Source of the DNA: Ilyonectria destructans
Lineage: Eukaryota; Ascomycota; Sordariomycetes; Hypocreales; Nectriaceae
Direction of reading: 5' to 3'
NCBI GenBank assembly: GCA_020740775.1
Contig: JAHEWK010000004.1
Span: forward strand, 3,472,001 to 3,536,000
Length of the DNA: 64,000 nucleotides
In this document: positions 22,950 through 35,604 of the stretch, piece by piece
Position numbering within the stretch: position 1 is the stretch's first letter
How the letters are laid out: each line of letters begins with the position of its first letter
Translations under genes and position numbers: made by a program
The notes under the pieces: generated by a model
The model's database searches: none
What the model was told of the DNA's origin: nothing
What the model saw: the letters and a program-made list of their open reading frames with translations, nothing else

Positions 22950-25651
22950 TGTAAGGAAGGTTTTGGATCAAAATGAGTAGAAAGAAATTACGAGAAGTAT
23001 GATTTGCCGGGATTCAGTAGCTTCAAATCCGTTCAAGGCTGCTATAATTAAGTCTCGGCTTGTTTACATCGATCACCTGGGCACTACTAACCTGAACCTA
23101 ATCTGGAAGTAGTAATTTATCCGGCCGGTCATATTCAAAAGCTCCTAAATTTCCTTCTTCCGTTCTAGTCTTAATGAAGGTGGGGCACAGTTTTTATCCT
23201 ACCAAGTGTGCCGAGGAAGCAGCAGTGTGGTTTTGAGTCCGCTTTGAATACGAAAGAATTCCTCTCAAAGTCGGGTGCCGACTATTAATGCACCTCATAC
23301 CTTTCTTTCGTGCACTTAATGCGAGGCCGTAAATCTTTCGCACTGGCAAAGCGCCAAGGAGTGAAGGTTTAGCAAGGATAATGGATGCGGTAGATTTCTT
23401 ACTCACTAAACGGACAGGATATACTCATTGGATCGAGGAGTCTCCTGAGAACCTGCACGCTTATGGAATCTGTGCCAAGGATGTTACTGTGGCTCTTCGC
23501 TTGGCTGATGGAACTGATATCCTTTCTCAAGAGGGATTTGCTGTCTCTTGGATTGAAGCCCTGGCGGTTCTCTGGTTGGCCAATACACTCATTGGTGATG
23601 TAACAGTGTGTCGGACTTGATCTTAAAGTCGTTATGTAGCCGTCGCATATCTACTAATATAATCTCAATATTCGCCAACATGGCACCAATTTGTCGTTCC
23701 CATGGACAACAAATGTAAACTTCTTCCTGTCGTCTCATCCATTAATTAGTTATCGATTCACGACCTTATCTCCTTGCCCCCTTATTTGGACCCAATTTAA
23801 ATGGTATTCTCGCACATTTGCTCAATTTGGTTAGGCTGCTGACAGCATTAGCTCATTTCACCCTACAGGACCCTGCCCACACTCGAGTATGGAAGGTGTT
23901 GGATACCGTACGGTCAATCGATCTACCTACCAACCTGGTCCCTTGGTCCGGAAAATTTGTGTCAGCATATTCGGCCCTTACCTTTACCAACTTCAGTGTG
24001 AAAACACACCAAATTATCCCATCTTCAAGTATACAACGCGCAACGTCAAGATCCCTGTAGGGTTCCAAAAGTCTTGCAAGAGCCCCCTTTTCACACCAAA
24101 ACCTACCCTAAACACTCCCTAATAAACATATCATAAAAGCCTTTAAAATACACACTGTAAAGTATATACTTAATTTATTGATTGCTTGTAACTACAGTAG
24201 CTTATAATAGCAGCTTATACTAATAAATTTAAGTTGCTATATATAAGTAAAAGTATTGTTTAGCCCACTCATCCTTCCCTTTTAACAATTGATATAGTTA
24301 CACTCCTCTTAAACTCAGCAGGCACTGGCTGCTTGTTTGTAGGCCCAACCGCTCCACATTTAGTCTAGCTTTAAGACAGCGGATAGTACGCAGGTTGTAC
24401 TCAGCCACAAGACTCTAGGGTGGTTCCAGTGCCACTTGATCCGGGATTTGCAGGTTCCGCTCCATCCTGGTCTGGCTAACTTGTCCTACTATGGACCAGA
24501 AATGCTCTAATTGGACCGGTGAGATTGAAGCCTAGTGAAAGCACTTCTCTGACCCACTAAGCAGGAGTCTACTCGTTACGCGTTCGTTCACATTGGAAGG
24601 CATTCACCTATGGGTCGCCTTCTCCGGCAGGATATCACCACCTAGCTTAATACAGTTCATCCTCAAATATTAATGGGCTCCATTCCATGATAGCCCAATT
24701 CACGTGTGGCTCAAGTTCCGGGCCCATGCTCTGCTACATTCTTGGTCTAATCATGTCAACAGACTAACACGTATCACAACTCCCCCAAGTCAGACGATCC
24801 ACAATTCCGATGTTAACGCTAGACATCCACCACTCAGCCTGACCCGGTTGTATACCTCATCGAAAAATCGTACTGGTATTGCGCATGTCTGTCCACCCGG
24901 GCCTTATTGCGCTGATCCGGCTGTGGTTGATATTTACTCCAAGATGGAATTTGCTACGCCGATGATTATTGACGTGTTTAGCTTGAAGAGACTCATGCTG
25001 CGGTCTCATTCCGGTCTTTCGGAACATCTCTTCCTCATACTTTGTTTCTTCACACTTTACAAAATGACCCATCCGATCAGCGAATACACACTTTTCTTGG
25101 ACCTGACTCTTACATTCCACGCTTCTATGCTTTGAAAAGGCCATGGCACCACTGTTGTATAGACTTCAGTGTCCCCAGCATCCTCAGAACTGAGGCTGAG
25201 AGGTGTGTGTCCCACGGTTACTTTTAGGGTAAATCCAGTCCGACAGTGTTAATCGAGCACATTTTCCATTTACACTATCCCTCTTCGTAAGTATGGCTTG
25301 AGTCTGCTGGGGGTATGTGAGTAAGGAATAGTTGAGGACACGACGGACAACAACCGCAAGAACGACTTGCTCATATCATCAACATTGCTTTCTTCTGTCT
25401 TGACGTCTACTCTCTGCACCGATGCTTAAGAAGAAGCTCCATCCCTCAATTTGAGCCACTTTATTCCAATTCATCAAATGCACTGTCGAGTGCATCGCCT
25501 TCTTTCGTTGCGTCCACACAAGACTGCAGTATGTCTGGTGGGGCATGGTGAACCTGTGTAAGTTTGGCATTAATCACCGATGAACCAGATTCAGTAGCAT
25601 ACAAATTCTGTGAATAGTAAGGAACGGGATACGGATGGCCTTCCCTATTAT
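22950..25651. other. Gene-poor, AT-rich stretch
   Basis: About 2.7 kb without a supported gene. A plus-strand 79-codon ORF (23381-23620) and others at 24704-25135 have no recognisable features. 24120-24300 is very AT-rich. The alternation of AT-rich and ordinary sequence suggests old repeat debris, but I recognise no transposase or terminal repeat. Confidence 0.4.
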
Positions 25652-27160
25652 CTAGTCTTGAAGCTCGTGCTCCCCAATTGTAATACGCGGTCCCCGATAA
25701 TTCTTCCTCCCATCCACAACCCATTGGATGAGCGAAATGACAATGATGATAGCAAATGCCACAACACAGTAATTCATCGTTGTCCCAGTTACCGGCAACG
25801 CTGGTGGGAACAAGAAAAGTACACTCGTGACAATGGTGTACACAAGGCCAATCAGGTTGGTAGTCCAGCCTAGCCATGCAGGCATTGAAAACTCTCGCTC
25901 TGGCAGCCTAGTCCGTCCGTATGCAACGTGTAAGGCGATGGGGATGCCATAACTCAATCCGAGAGCCACGACAGAAGATGCGACAATGGCATTGAACGCA
26001 ACCGTCGACCCGAGGAAGATGCAGCCAAAGATGATGACAATCGCAATATTCAGGTAGATTGCATTCAACGGTACACCTAGCGTAGGGTGAACCTTCCACC
26101 AAACCGCGGATGCTGGAAGTCCGCCATCTCGAGCAAAGGCAAAGACCATTCGAGAAGAAGTCGTGAGAACAGCGGTGCCAGCCAGTACCAGACAAATCAG
26201 TGGGAACATGAGAAGACACACGGCACCCACTTTGTTGTTTGTCGCCAGGTAAAAGATCTCAAGTAACGGGCCTGCAGAAGACTCGATGATTGTCGTAGTG
26301 TTCTTCAGCCCTCCCGAAACGAAGAGGATGACGGTCAAAAACAGGAAACCAGTCCCAATGCCAATGTATTGACAGTACAGCATTATCTTGGGTCCTTCGA
26401 TAGCTGCATTGGGGATTTCCTCAATCATGTGTGCCACAGCGTCAAATCCGGTCAGGCCTAAACCTCCCTGAAGGAGACCCAGAAGCCACGCAATTCCGTC
26501 TGGCCATCCCGTCGTGTTGATAAAGTGCGTAAATACGTAGTCTCCCGTTGCGTAGTCGGGTGCTGCACAGGCCAGTAGGGTGATGGAAAGGATGAAGAAT
26601 CCGGCGATGCTCCACACAAGAGCGAAGCCGTTGACATGCGGTAGTAGTTTATGCAGAAAGGCGTTGATAACGAAGGCGATGAAAGTAATACCCAAGTATA
26701 TGAGAAATTGATGCCACCTGTAGAACTCGTAGGTTGGGTGTATCAGGGAGATGATGTTGATAATCAGGGTGCTGGCAAGCGAGCTGTTTGTCGCTACAAG
26801 AGCAACCCACCCTGACATATTGATCCATCCCGTCACCCATGAAAGAGGCGCTTTGAGTGACTCCGGCGCAATCATGGCTACCCAGTGGTACTGGCCACCA
26901 GCCGTGGGATACGCTGAGAGGAACTCTGCGAGGCTTGCTGCAAGCGAGAGATTGCAAACTCCCGCGGTTACGAGTCCCCAAATGATGCCAACTGGGCCGC
27001 CGGAGGGGAGAGCCAGGGAGAGCGAGGATGCGAGAGCAGTCCATGAGTTGAGGATAGCAAATGCCAATCCTAGCATAGACCAGCGACTGAATTGTCGCTT
27101 GAATGACTGCGCATGTCCCAGCTGAGCCAACTGAATGTCGTCATTGTTGATGTCCTTCAT
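25652..27160 (-). CDS. ACT-family amino-acid permease, intronless, 502 aa
   Basis: Proton-coupled amino-acid/GABA/choline-type permease of the plasma membrane. Single exon from the ATG at 27160 (MKDINNDDIQLAQLGH; the frame also has a TTG upstream at 27184). Family landmarks: FSRWSMLGLAFAILNSW, AASLAEFLSAYPTAGGQYHW, AHMIEEIPNAAIEGPKIM and TSSRMVFAFARDGGLP. Hydrophobic segments throughout fit 12 helices. Unlike the eight-exon permease at 12.5 kb it has no introns, so the two are not recent duplicates. Substrate unknown. Confidence 0.88.
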   Translation of the reverse strand: MKDINNDDIQLAQLGHAQSFKRQFSRWSMLGLAFAILNSWTALASSLSLALPSGGPVGIIWGLVTAGVCNLSLAASLAEFLSAYPTAGGQYHWVAMIAPESLKAPLSWVTGWINMSGWVALVATNSSLASTLIINIISLIHPTYEFYRWHQFLIYLGITFIAFVINAFLHKLLPHVNGFALVWSIAGFFILSITLLACAAPDYATGDYVFTHFINTTGWPDGIAWLLGLLQGGLGLTGFDAVAHMIEEIPNAAIEGPKIMLYCQYIGIGTGFLFLTVILFVSGGLKNTTTIIESSAGPLLEIFYLATNNKVGAVCLLMFPLICLVLAGTAVLTTSSRMVFAFARDGGLPASAVWWKVHPTLGVPLNAIYLNIAIVIIFGCIFLGSTVAFNAIVASSVVALGLSYGIPIALHVAYGRTRLPEREFSMPAWLGWTTNLIGLVYTIVTSVLFLFPPALPVTGTTMNYCVVAFAIIIVISLIQWVVDGRKNYRGPRITIGEHELQD

Positions 27161-29223
27161 GGTGCCGTCGTACAGAAGAGTCAACAGCGAATGGCCATGC
27201 AGGTCGGCTTCTGTCTAAAATGAAGACAAAGGGAAAAGAAATGTGAGCTTAGCCACTCCAGTGAGTTTTGTAGTCTGGAGTTGGCTGGCTAATTGGGACA
27301 GAAAACATCCGAGTAGACAGAAAGTCTTGCTTTAAATATGATGCTTGGCTTCCTCAATATGTACATAGGTATCATGCGTCGGTAGTAGTCAACGCGGGGA
27401 AGGATGCCGGATCACGAAGAGAGCTACCGGTCTCTTATTACCTTCCTTAAAAGGCAGCACAAATGAGTCTGCATACGGGAGTGGGAGTTAACTGAACAGC
27501 CGGTGCTGCTTCACCCTAGCGTGCACAATTGATGCTGGTCCAGGCGGAGACTACTAAGGGCCTAGACCGGGGTTCGCAATAACCATGGTCGGCGATAGCA
27601 AGATAACCTATCAGGGCGGGATCGTCGTATTGGAGATCTCGTGCAGTAACGAGAGATATTGAGTCAGTTCGGCCGAAGCACACGTGGAGATTGGATGTAT
27701 TGCGTGCGGGGTCTGGAGAAAAGTCTCCGATGGAGGATAAAATGTGGAGAATTATTGCTCATTTATTTAAAGCGTTGCGCTCCTCAGATTGTCATTGTGC
27801 CGTTGCAATCTTTTGCCTTAACTGGGTAAGTCAGTTTACCCGCTGCCTCCGCTGCTAGTAGAATGCTAGTTAACTTCCAAAATCGGCATGTGGGTCCGAT
27901 TATGGTTGTCACACATCATACATACCTTGCTTCAGATGCGCGTCAATGAGGTATTGGTCGCCGTGCGCAGTATTGAAACGGGTTATGATGTGTAAGTTGG
28001 TTGATTAAGATTGCAGGATCTAGACGCGTTGAATGCGTTGGTATGCACATGACATGAGGCTACGGACCGGATAATCTATGCTCTGTACCCCCTGCATTCC
28101 AACACGCAGCTGCCTCAATCGCCTGGCTGTAGACAGATTTATTGTAAACATGAGCGTCCGCGTTAATGAGAATACCAGTCGTTGGCTTTTTTGCTTGCTT
28201 ATTTCCGTGAAATTTCGCGGCCTGGAAACCTTTCTGTGCTGCACTTCCCGTTGACTTCCGGGTCTTCCTGGGTAAGGATATTAGCAATGTCAACATGTAC
28301 CTCCGCAGACCTCGCCCCAAGGCACTCCCAAAGCGATGGCTGTTTTGCATTTGTGCTCCTAGCTCGAACAGTAAGACACCAGTTGAGTCGTGCTCGAGGT
28401 AGCTGGATGCTCGTGACAGTGTGTTCAGCTTGTCCTCTAACTCAATAATCACTCCTCTGCGACGCATGAAACTGATGGTATTGCTTGGGCGCGGCCGGCA
28501 AGTATAGCAACAGCGTCCTTGGGTAATATCTTGGGCTCCCTACTATTTAAACTATGTCTTAATGCAGTAAAAGGAGACTGGGTTCCTCAAAGTGGAATGA
28601 GTTTCAGAACTCACTGCTATATATCATGGCTATATATCATGGCCGCTCTGTGTCGCAGTACCGTCATACTTAAGGCAATCTATTCTATAAATTATTTCGG
28701 CGTTTCTCCCTGGACTTATTCAATAACGTCGTATAGCTAGCCTCAAAGGATACCATAGTTGCAAAACGTAGACGCGTCAGTTGGCATCACACCCAGTACC
28801 GGAGTGCCAGTAACTTTGCCATCTGGCTTTTTCGCATAGACATGTAACTCAAGCCTAGAGTCCAACCCTTTTAGCTCTGATCTTGCCACCAACGGTTAGT
28901 AAAGCCTAGCAAGAAATGTAAAGCGGATTCAGGCAGGCCGGAACGAATAACCTTCGAATCCAAATGCTGCTCTCAGTAACTGTGACACGCGGAACAAAGA
29001 CACAGTGGATGCAAACAATGGATTTTCTCATCGAGGTCAATAGATTATATAGTGTACATTAAAACTAAGCAATCTCTGAGTTATAACTAGTAAATTGCCA
29101 GTGAGTGTTACTATCTTCAATTTTCAAGCCAAAGCATGTCGGAAATAGGAAGCGATGTTCAACGTCTTAGAGCCAGTGCAACTCTTAGACTTTGAAATCA
29201 GAATGATACGAGTGCGGACACCC
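27161..29223. other. Intergenic with one doubtful small ORF
   Basis: Promoter of the permease, then about 1.5 kb without a supported gene. A minus-strand ATG frame (28060-28467, 135 codons, basic, Gly/Ala/Lys-rich) overlaps a plus-strand frame. I cannot assign it and leave it as possible coding at low confidence. The right part holds a dispersed repeat (28958-29036). Confidence 0.35.
28958..29036 (+). repeat. Dispersed repeat copy A (pairs with 48316-48394)
   Basis: Sequence around ACTGTGAC...ATGCAAACA...TTTTCTCATC matches 48316-48394 in the same order and orientation. Many of the differences are C/T or G/A exchanges. It looks like a relic of a small repeat. Confidence 0.5.
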
Positions 29224-31178
29224 CTAGACGCGGCTGGGAGAGGCTGTAGAAGCATCAACGTGAATGATGTTGTCATTGCTGTCAACTTCGTAGATCTTCC
29301 TCTCCTTGGATGCCTTGACGGGGCTTGCCGATGAAAAGATGTGGTCAAGTTCCTCGAGCTGTAAAAAGCATGTTAGATACGGTGCGTTGAAAAGAAGTAA
29401 GAGTTTTAAACCTGGGTGACTTACGGTTCGGTTCTTCGTCTCGGGGACGAGGAAGTACAGAATACCTGACTGGATGAAGCACCAGACACAGAACACGATG
29501 TAGGTCTTCCAGGCAATGTTCTTGAGCGCCACGGGAATACCAAACTGCATAACAAGCATAGCTATTTGGTAGAGTATGTTAGCGCCACGGCTCCCGATAG
29601 TTTATGCTGGAGCATTTCGTACCTGCTGAAGTGAAAAGGGAGCTGAAAGCCATTCCCTTGGCTCGAATCTCATAGCTGAGGACTTCGACCGGGTAGAGAG
29701 CCTGGAGGGGCGTCCATCCAACGGAATAGCAGATCTGGAAAATGTAGACCCAAGCCAGAACAGCCTTGCTAACTGAAGAGGAGACGGCATCGAGCTGTGA
29801 CTTATCATTAATATTCGTGATGTTTCCGATCGAAGCAGGAACAGTGACACCGATCCAGCAGAGGCCGCAGACGATATTGACGACGACTAGCATGGGACGA
29901 CGGCCCACAGTGTCGGTGATGCTGGCACCAAGTGCAGCGAAGACGATCTGGATGGCATTCATACCGACGGCGATGTTTGTCTGCTTAATGGAGTCGGTAA
30001 TTCCAGCCGTATCGAGGAAGGCGCTGAGATAGTACGAGACAATGCCTGTTAATACAAGTTAGCTGTCAGTGTTCTGATTAGGGAATTACAGAAAAGGACC
30101 GTACTGTTGCCCGCCCACTGTCCGAAGAGAGATACAAGACAGTTACACGTGAGGCGGTAGATGGAAGCACGGGAAGAGAACAGGGCGCGGTAATCCCACC
30201 ACCTCTTGTCCGTGCCGTCCAACTCAAGGTGCTGCTCATACTCGTTGAGTTGGAGCTTGACCCATTCGCTCTCGGGGTTGCCGTGGCCGTGGAACCGCAC
30301 CAAGTTCTCGGTAGCCAACTGAATCTTGCCATGAGTGTACAACCAACGTGGAGACTCGGGAAGCCACATGGCACCAAAGCCAATGACGCAAGGGAACATC
30401 AACTGAAGACCGACTGGGATCATCCACGACGTGTTGCCTCCGACGTCGAGACCACCTCGGGCAGCACAGCTAGCAACCAGGGCGCCGACGGGCCACATGA
30501 CGTTGTAAAGACCGGTGATGATGCCACGGTGGGCAGGGTGGGAGACTTCGACGACGTAGACGGGACCGGCAGCGGCAGCGATACTGACACCGAAGCCGAG
30601 GAAGAAGCGGCCGGCCATGAACTGGTCGACACTGGCGTTGAGGATGGTGGTGAGCTGGATGATGATGCCGATGATGATGACCCAGGCGCCAATTGTCATG
30701 CCAACTCGTCGACCCCATGTGTCGATGAAGGGACCGACAAAGGGAATGGCGACGACGGATCCGATCTGGTACATGGAGGTGACAATACCTAGAAAAACCA
30801 CAAGTATCAGTTGCTGGGAGCTTCAAGGGAGACTCGGCTTCAGTAACGCACCAGCTCCGATGCCGGCATTTTCCACCCCGAAGAAGGCCTTAAAGTCCTT
30901 GTTGGATAGAAGCGTTCCGAAGAGAGAGCCATCGTAACCATTGGCCGTCGAGCAGCAGAAGGCAACAAGACTGGAGATGATCAGGATGGGAGCCGCCAGC
31001 TTGGGCGGCGGCTCCTTGATCATGGCCTGCTGGAAGGCTTCATCTCCGATCGCTGTCTTGGTGGTAGCCACCTTGGGAGCGAAGTCGGGCTGTAGCAGGT
31101 GTGTTAGCAACGGACAGAGCGCCGCGATGGACACGAGGAACCTACATCGTGCTTCTCGTCGTTGATGGAGGACCCCAT
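29224..31178 (-). CDS. Sugar-transporter-family MFS permease, 549 aa
   Basis: Plasma-membrane sugar/proton symporter of the hexose/lactose/maltose-type family. Exons 31178-31146, 31089-30852, 30788-30105, 30045-29623, 29561-29425 and 29358-29224, all GT-AG and in frame. Landmarks: NGYDGSLFGTLL (helix 1), DTWGRRVGM, PESPRWLYTHGK, AGNSIVSYYLSAFLD (helix 7), DTVGRRPML, YPVEVLSYEIRAKG and PETKNRT. The length is normal. The 33-nt first exon encodes only MGSSINDEKHD. The last intron (66 nt) has no stop and stays in frame if retained. GTGGGG at 31232-31237, just upstream, fits a CreA carbon-repression site. Confidence 0.88.
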
Positions 31179-34100
31179 TGTGAGTGTTGCCGATGGGCTC
31201 TAGTAGTTGAGCTAGGTGTTGTTCACTGGATGTGGGGGAGAATGTTTCGATGCTTGGTCTTCATGTTGAGAGGGAATGAAGCAGTATATATAACTAGGTT
31301 GCAATTATAGACGCCAGTCTGGTGGTAGTGTGGTGGTGGTATCGGGGCCGCGCTTCCATCCCCTGCGCGTCTAGAACGCGGCCTGCAGATCTAACTCAAC
31401 ACCTAGATCTCAGAGGGCTGATTCATTTTCAGCCCACCAAACACCCTCTTGCTCGTCAACAATGGCTTCTGAGACGGATCGACGGACGAGCCTCCGACGC
31501 GCGTAGGCCGTTGGCGACATCAGGTGGCTGTCGCGTTTCGGGGCTAGACTCCCTACCGAGCCCTTGTCCCCAGTCTTGTGGAATTTGGAGGAGCAATGGA
31601 TTCGATGGCAGAGCCGGTAGACGACGATTCAGTCCCGTCTGAGGAGGGATATCTGCTATGAACTGATGGATGTGCGGACCAGGTAGGACCGACTGGAGAA
31701 GGCTGCACGGATTGATTGGCCGTTGCTACGACTGCTCAGCTGAAAACCCAGAGACACAGCGCTCCGTCTGCCGCTGCAAGGCCACGGTCAGACGCTTAAT
31801 CTAGGCTCGTCGGCCTCTTGGCCCGCCAAGTGTGTAGGGGTAGACGAACGGGGGGCTTGTCGACCGACTACGCAGCCGGGCCGAGCTGCGTGGCACGATT
31901 TCGGTTCTCCCAGCCGCTGGCCTTGGCGGGACGGAAATTCTCTCTCCCTCGTGACATTCTCGTATGAAGGCAAGGGGCTCGCTCGCCAAAACCGGACAAA
32001 GGTTGGCCGGCCCGTCGTGCCGCACATCCTTTTGAAGGCGAACCCCTGCATGTCCCAGCGGCGGACAAGGGTTCCGGGAGTTGCCACGGGGTAAGAGAGA
32101 GTCACTTGTCGACATGAGAGAAGCAAGAAAGGACGACTAGGTCTTCAATACAGATTAACGATGAAGGTATTCGAATGAACGACTTTCTCTACGTGATCGA
32201 CAGCTGTGAACATTCCGCAATCTAACCGCTTCAAGACCGCCAAATGCTACACGAGAGCTAAGATGAAAGATGACGAGACTGGCCCACGCTTAAATTTAGC
32301 TCCTTTCCCCGCAGTGGATTTCTCTTCTTCCCCAAACGACTTTTCCCACTAACGGAGCAATCCCCCGCATCTCCGTCGCTGCCCACGGGGTTCTGATCGA
32401 GCCAAATGCCACCACGGGGCGTAGCCGTTCCTTCGGTAAAGTCGGGAATGATGGCTGCGAATAAACTCCTCCTCGGCTTGAGAACCCCTTTAATCCGGGG
32501 TATGAAGGGGCAGCGGGGCAGGCTTGGACGGCCCTAACGCCCAAATACCTTTAATGCTAGCGTCTTGCTCTGGCTCCGCTGCGACCCAGTTCTGTCAGTA
32601 CTCACTTCGGCGACCACGAGCGAACAAGGCGAAAAACAATACTTTACGTTTTCTCAACTCGTGTTTGTGAGGTCACTGGCTAGTTTTCATCACTCATTCT
32701 TCCTTTACCTCCTCAGAACCCAGTGATTGAGCACACATCTTTCTGAAAACACCTCACGCACACCTCCGACGAGACGCGTCCTTCTTCTGCCCTTGTCGCT
32801 GGGTTTGGTTGCATTCACTCCCAATTTCTCGTCGACTTTCACCGCGACAATGCGATACTAAGTGCCCTCAAAAGTGAGCGTCGCCCCATCCGCACCTTGA
32901 GGTCGGCACAGACGAAGAGGAGGTCCAGGCTGTAGATGATGCTTTAGCTCTTCAGCCCAAAGAAGTTCAGTCACGACGACGCCCATGAACGCGATACGAA
33001 AATCCGAGCCTGTTACACAGCCGCCACAGTATCTACGACAAAGACCAAGGCTACATCCACGTTGAGCTCCAGCTGCAAACCACATGTCCCCGACTCGGGA
33101 CGATCCATTCACCACTACGGCTGGTGAGGTTCTTGACTCGTTCTCTCAGGTCTGTCCTGCATCTGTCCATGTCAAAAAGGGAAAAGTCTTTACCATCTGG
33201 CTACCTGAGCTTGATGTAGACTTACGTGATGGTGGCAAACTCGACTGTAATCACGGGCCTCCACCTTGATCAAGATCAAGCAGCATGAGAATTCGTCGAC
33301 GCTAATGAACTTCCCAACATCGCCTTTACCAATGGGACTCCAACTCGACAGTTCGTCGTCTTTGCTTTCTGGTGAGGTGAAGACTAGCTGCCTGGCTATT
33401 GAGTATGTTGCGCTCGTTCCTACTTATCATAGCTGGAGTGACATGCAAGCAGTCTATTGTATTCTTGAATGTCAGCCAGTTCTTCCAATTGATGCACCTC
33501 AACAGCAACGCCGGCTCAGGCTCCAGGACCTTGGGCGGTCTTCGCTTCCTCCAAACCGAGACAGACAACATACCCGTCGCATTATTCCCCAGTTCGGTCG
33601 CTTGCCGCAAATATTCCAACACATTGAGGCGCATCCCATAAAGCTCTGGTCTCGTACCTGGTGGTGTCTATGTAGCGGACCGCCAGTCAACGAATGCTCG
33701 CAGGCATGCTCATGCCCAACGTAGTCCTCCTTCCAGTCGGGACGGCCTTGAGTGTCCCGCCGCCAAGAGACTTCACCAGAGCGGACTTTAAGGGCCATTT
33801 TCGTCTGTAGTGGTGAGTCCAAAAGTCTCACGATAAGGCTGCAAAAGATGATTGCGTCAGTGGCGACCACCAGGGTTCCACATACGGTAATTTTAGTGAA
33901 GATCATTCCTTTCCCTTTGGCCTTGAAAGGATCAGCAGGATCGGCAATTCGGTTAATTTGAGCGACAATGGGTGACCGCGCAGTTCTCCACCTCTATTCC
34001 CTCCTGGCAATAACCCCAACTCAGTTTAACAGATGCAACTCTTCCTACTCAATGGGATATGGTAAGCACCTCTGACAAACCTTTTGAACCAGGCCGCTTT

Positions 34101-34847
34101 GTATTGAACTGTAACTCTCATCCAGCGTTTGATCGTCAACCTCCAGTCAAAACATCCTTAGACATTGATTGGAACATATCGGTGGGTCAGGATGATCATG
34201 TCTTGGCTTCTGCTCTCGAAATTCCTCTTCTGGAAGGTGCAGGGATTTATGAGGCCAGACTAGACCTTCTATAACACCCACACGAGCGACGCATTACATT
34301 GCGGGTACTAGGGCTCACTAACCTCTCGTATCTAGAGTCTTCAGGATTCGAAACGCAACCAAGTGCAATCCCTTTGTTACATCTGACTAGGCAGTCATCT
34401 TGGCAAGTTGCCCGTCGCATGCCGAAATCCGAGTTGCGTCTAGGTTCCTGGACTATGAGCAGTTTGCCAAGTGTTAATCGACAGGATCGCCTCGTTACTA
34501 TACCAGCCTTCCTCTAGGTCACGCATTCAAAGGATTATTGGGCGGGTTCAGGTTGGATTGTAAGTAATAGACGAACAGCGCATACTCATTGACGTAACAC
34601 CGTGGATCTTCAAAAGTTCGAGTATCTTGAAGCGCCTAAGGTGAGAGTCTCGTTGCTCATATCCAATATGATATACAATGACGTAGCAGAATTCGCTGAA
34701 TAATGAAGCCTGTACCACTCGATATTCGTAGTATATAAACAACAACAGCAGCCGGGTGAGGAAGATTGATCTCTAGACTCGGACATCTTTTTTCTACCGG
34801 TCAAATCAATACTACATTTAATCCACTTCACCAATTCCTCCTCAACC
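31179..34847. other. Gene-poor region with ORF debris
   Basis: 3.7 kb without a convincing gene. 31.3-33.1 kb is comparatively GC-rich with many short overlapping ORFs on both strands. Between 33.08 and 34.52 kb several plus-strand frames (33084-33269, 33266-33724, 34059-34274 and 34299-34517 in one frame across a stop) read like protein-coding sequence cut by stops and frame changes. I suspect one or two decayed genes but cannot name them. The last 100 bases are the promoter of the secreted protein. Confidence 0.4.
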
Positions 34848-35363
34848 ATGATGCAATCGTCCATTTTCGCAATTTTCAGCGCCACTGCCCTTTTTGCTGG
34901 ACATGCAGTAGCAGATTTCGGAGTCTGGAGAATCCAGGAAAGTGTTGTCGGCTCTGGCGTTTTCGAATATCCTCTTTTGACGGGAGGGGACGTCCAGAGC
35001 GGCGCCGACGTTTACAACTACTGGGCAGAGCATTCGCACTGGTACGATCTTCCATGTGACGGCTGCGGTAACGGAGACTCGATCCATCAAAATGGCGGAA
35101 TGCTGTACGTCGGAGAAAGCTACAAGGACGAGGGATACCGCCTCAAATTCGAGTCGATTCCAGATGGGGCGGCCAAGGACGCCTGCTCTCAGTTGCTGGG
35201 GATCACATGCGATTACCGCATCCTGAGAAATGGCGAAGAGGAAGTGGGCGGATGTGAATATGGGGGTCACTCGTTGTCGTTCACAGAGAACACCATGGGA
35301 GTGCTTGCCCATATTGACGGCTTCCGCAATTTGTGGTGTAGCTCTCAACAGGTCTCTTTCTAA
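34848..35363 (+). CDS. Small secreted six-cysteine protein, 171 aa
   Basis: Single exon with two adjacent ATGs (MMQSSIFAIFSATALFAG). The first 22 residues form a typical signal peptide, with likely cleavage after AVA. The mature part is about 149 residues with six cysteines (70, 73, 113, 121, 136, 164), enough for three disulphides, and is rich in Gly, Asp and Tyr; it has a CDGCGNGD turn. No enzyme motif is visible. Small secreted Cys-rich proteins of fungi act as effectors, adhesins or antimicrobial/wall proteins. Location beside a gene-poor stretch fits an effector-like gene, but that is inference. Confidence 0.7.
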   Translation: MMQSSIFAIFSATALFAGHAVADFGVWRIQESVVGSGVFEYPLLTGGDVQSGADVYNYWAEHSHWYDLPCDGCGNGDSIHQNGGMLYVGESYKDEGYRLKFESIPDGAAKDACSQLLGITCDYRILRNGEEEVGGCEYGGHSLSFTENTMGVLAHIDGFRNLWCSSQQVSF

Positions 35364-35604
35364 GCCTATCACGTTCGAATGAGACATTAGGCTATTCTCG
35401 ACCCCAGCTATACTCGCCTTCCCGCCACGTCACGGATCCCGTTGATTGCGGCATGGGCCACGAAGAAATCAGCTGGAAGAGCTTGTCAACTCGAGTAGCA
35501 TCCCCATAAGGGTCACTGCACATAGACGCTTACGGGGCGATTGTTTCTTAGAAATTCAAGCTTTTCTTTTTATCTCGCCGTCCTAATTCCCCATGTGTGT
35601 ATTC
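35364..35604. other. Short convergent intergenic
   Basis: 3' ends of the secreted protein (plus) and the 1358-residue gene (minus) face each other. Confidence 0.5.

Noticed and set aside
5000..23000. PKS, NRPS or terpene synthase expected for a biosynthetic cluster
   Set aside because: Looked for long frames with ketosynthase, adenylation or DDxxD-type motifs; none occurs anywhere in the window.
22950..25651. Intact transposon in the AT-rich gap
   Set aside because: No transposase or reverse transcriptase frame and no convincing terminal repeats; at most old debris.
30229..30792. Plus-strand ORF of 187 codons
   Set aside because: Exactly antisense to the main exon of the sugar transporter and made of Asp/Gly/Val-rich low-complexity sequence, as expected from the complementary strand.
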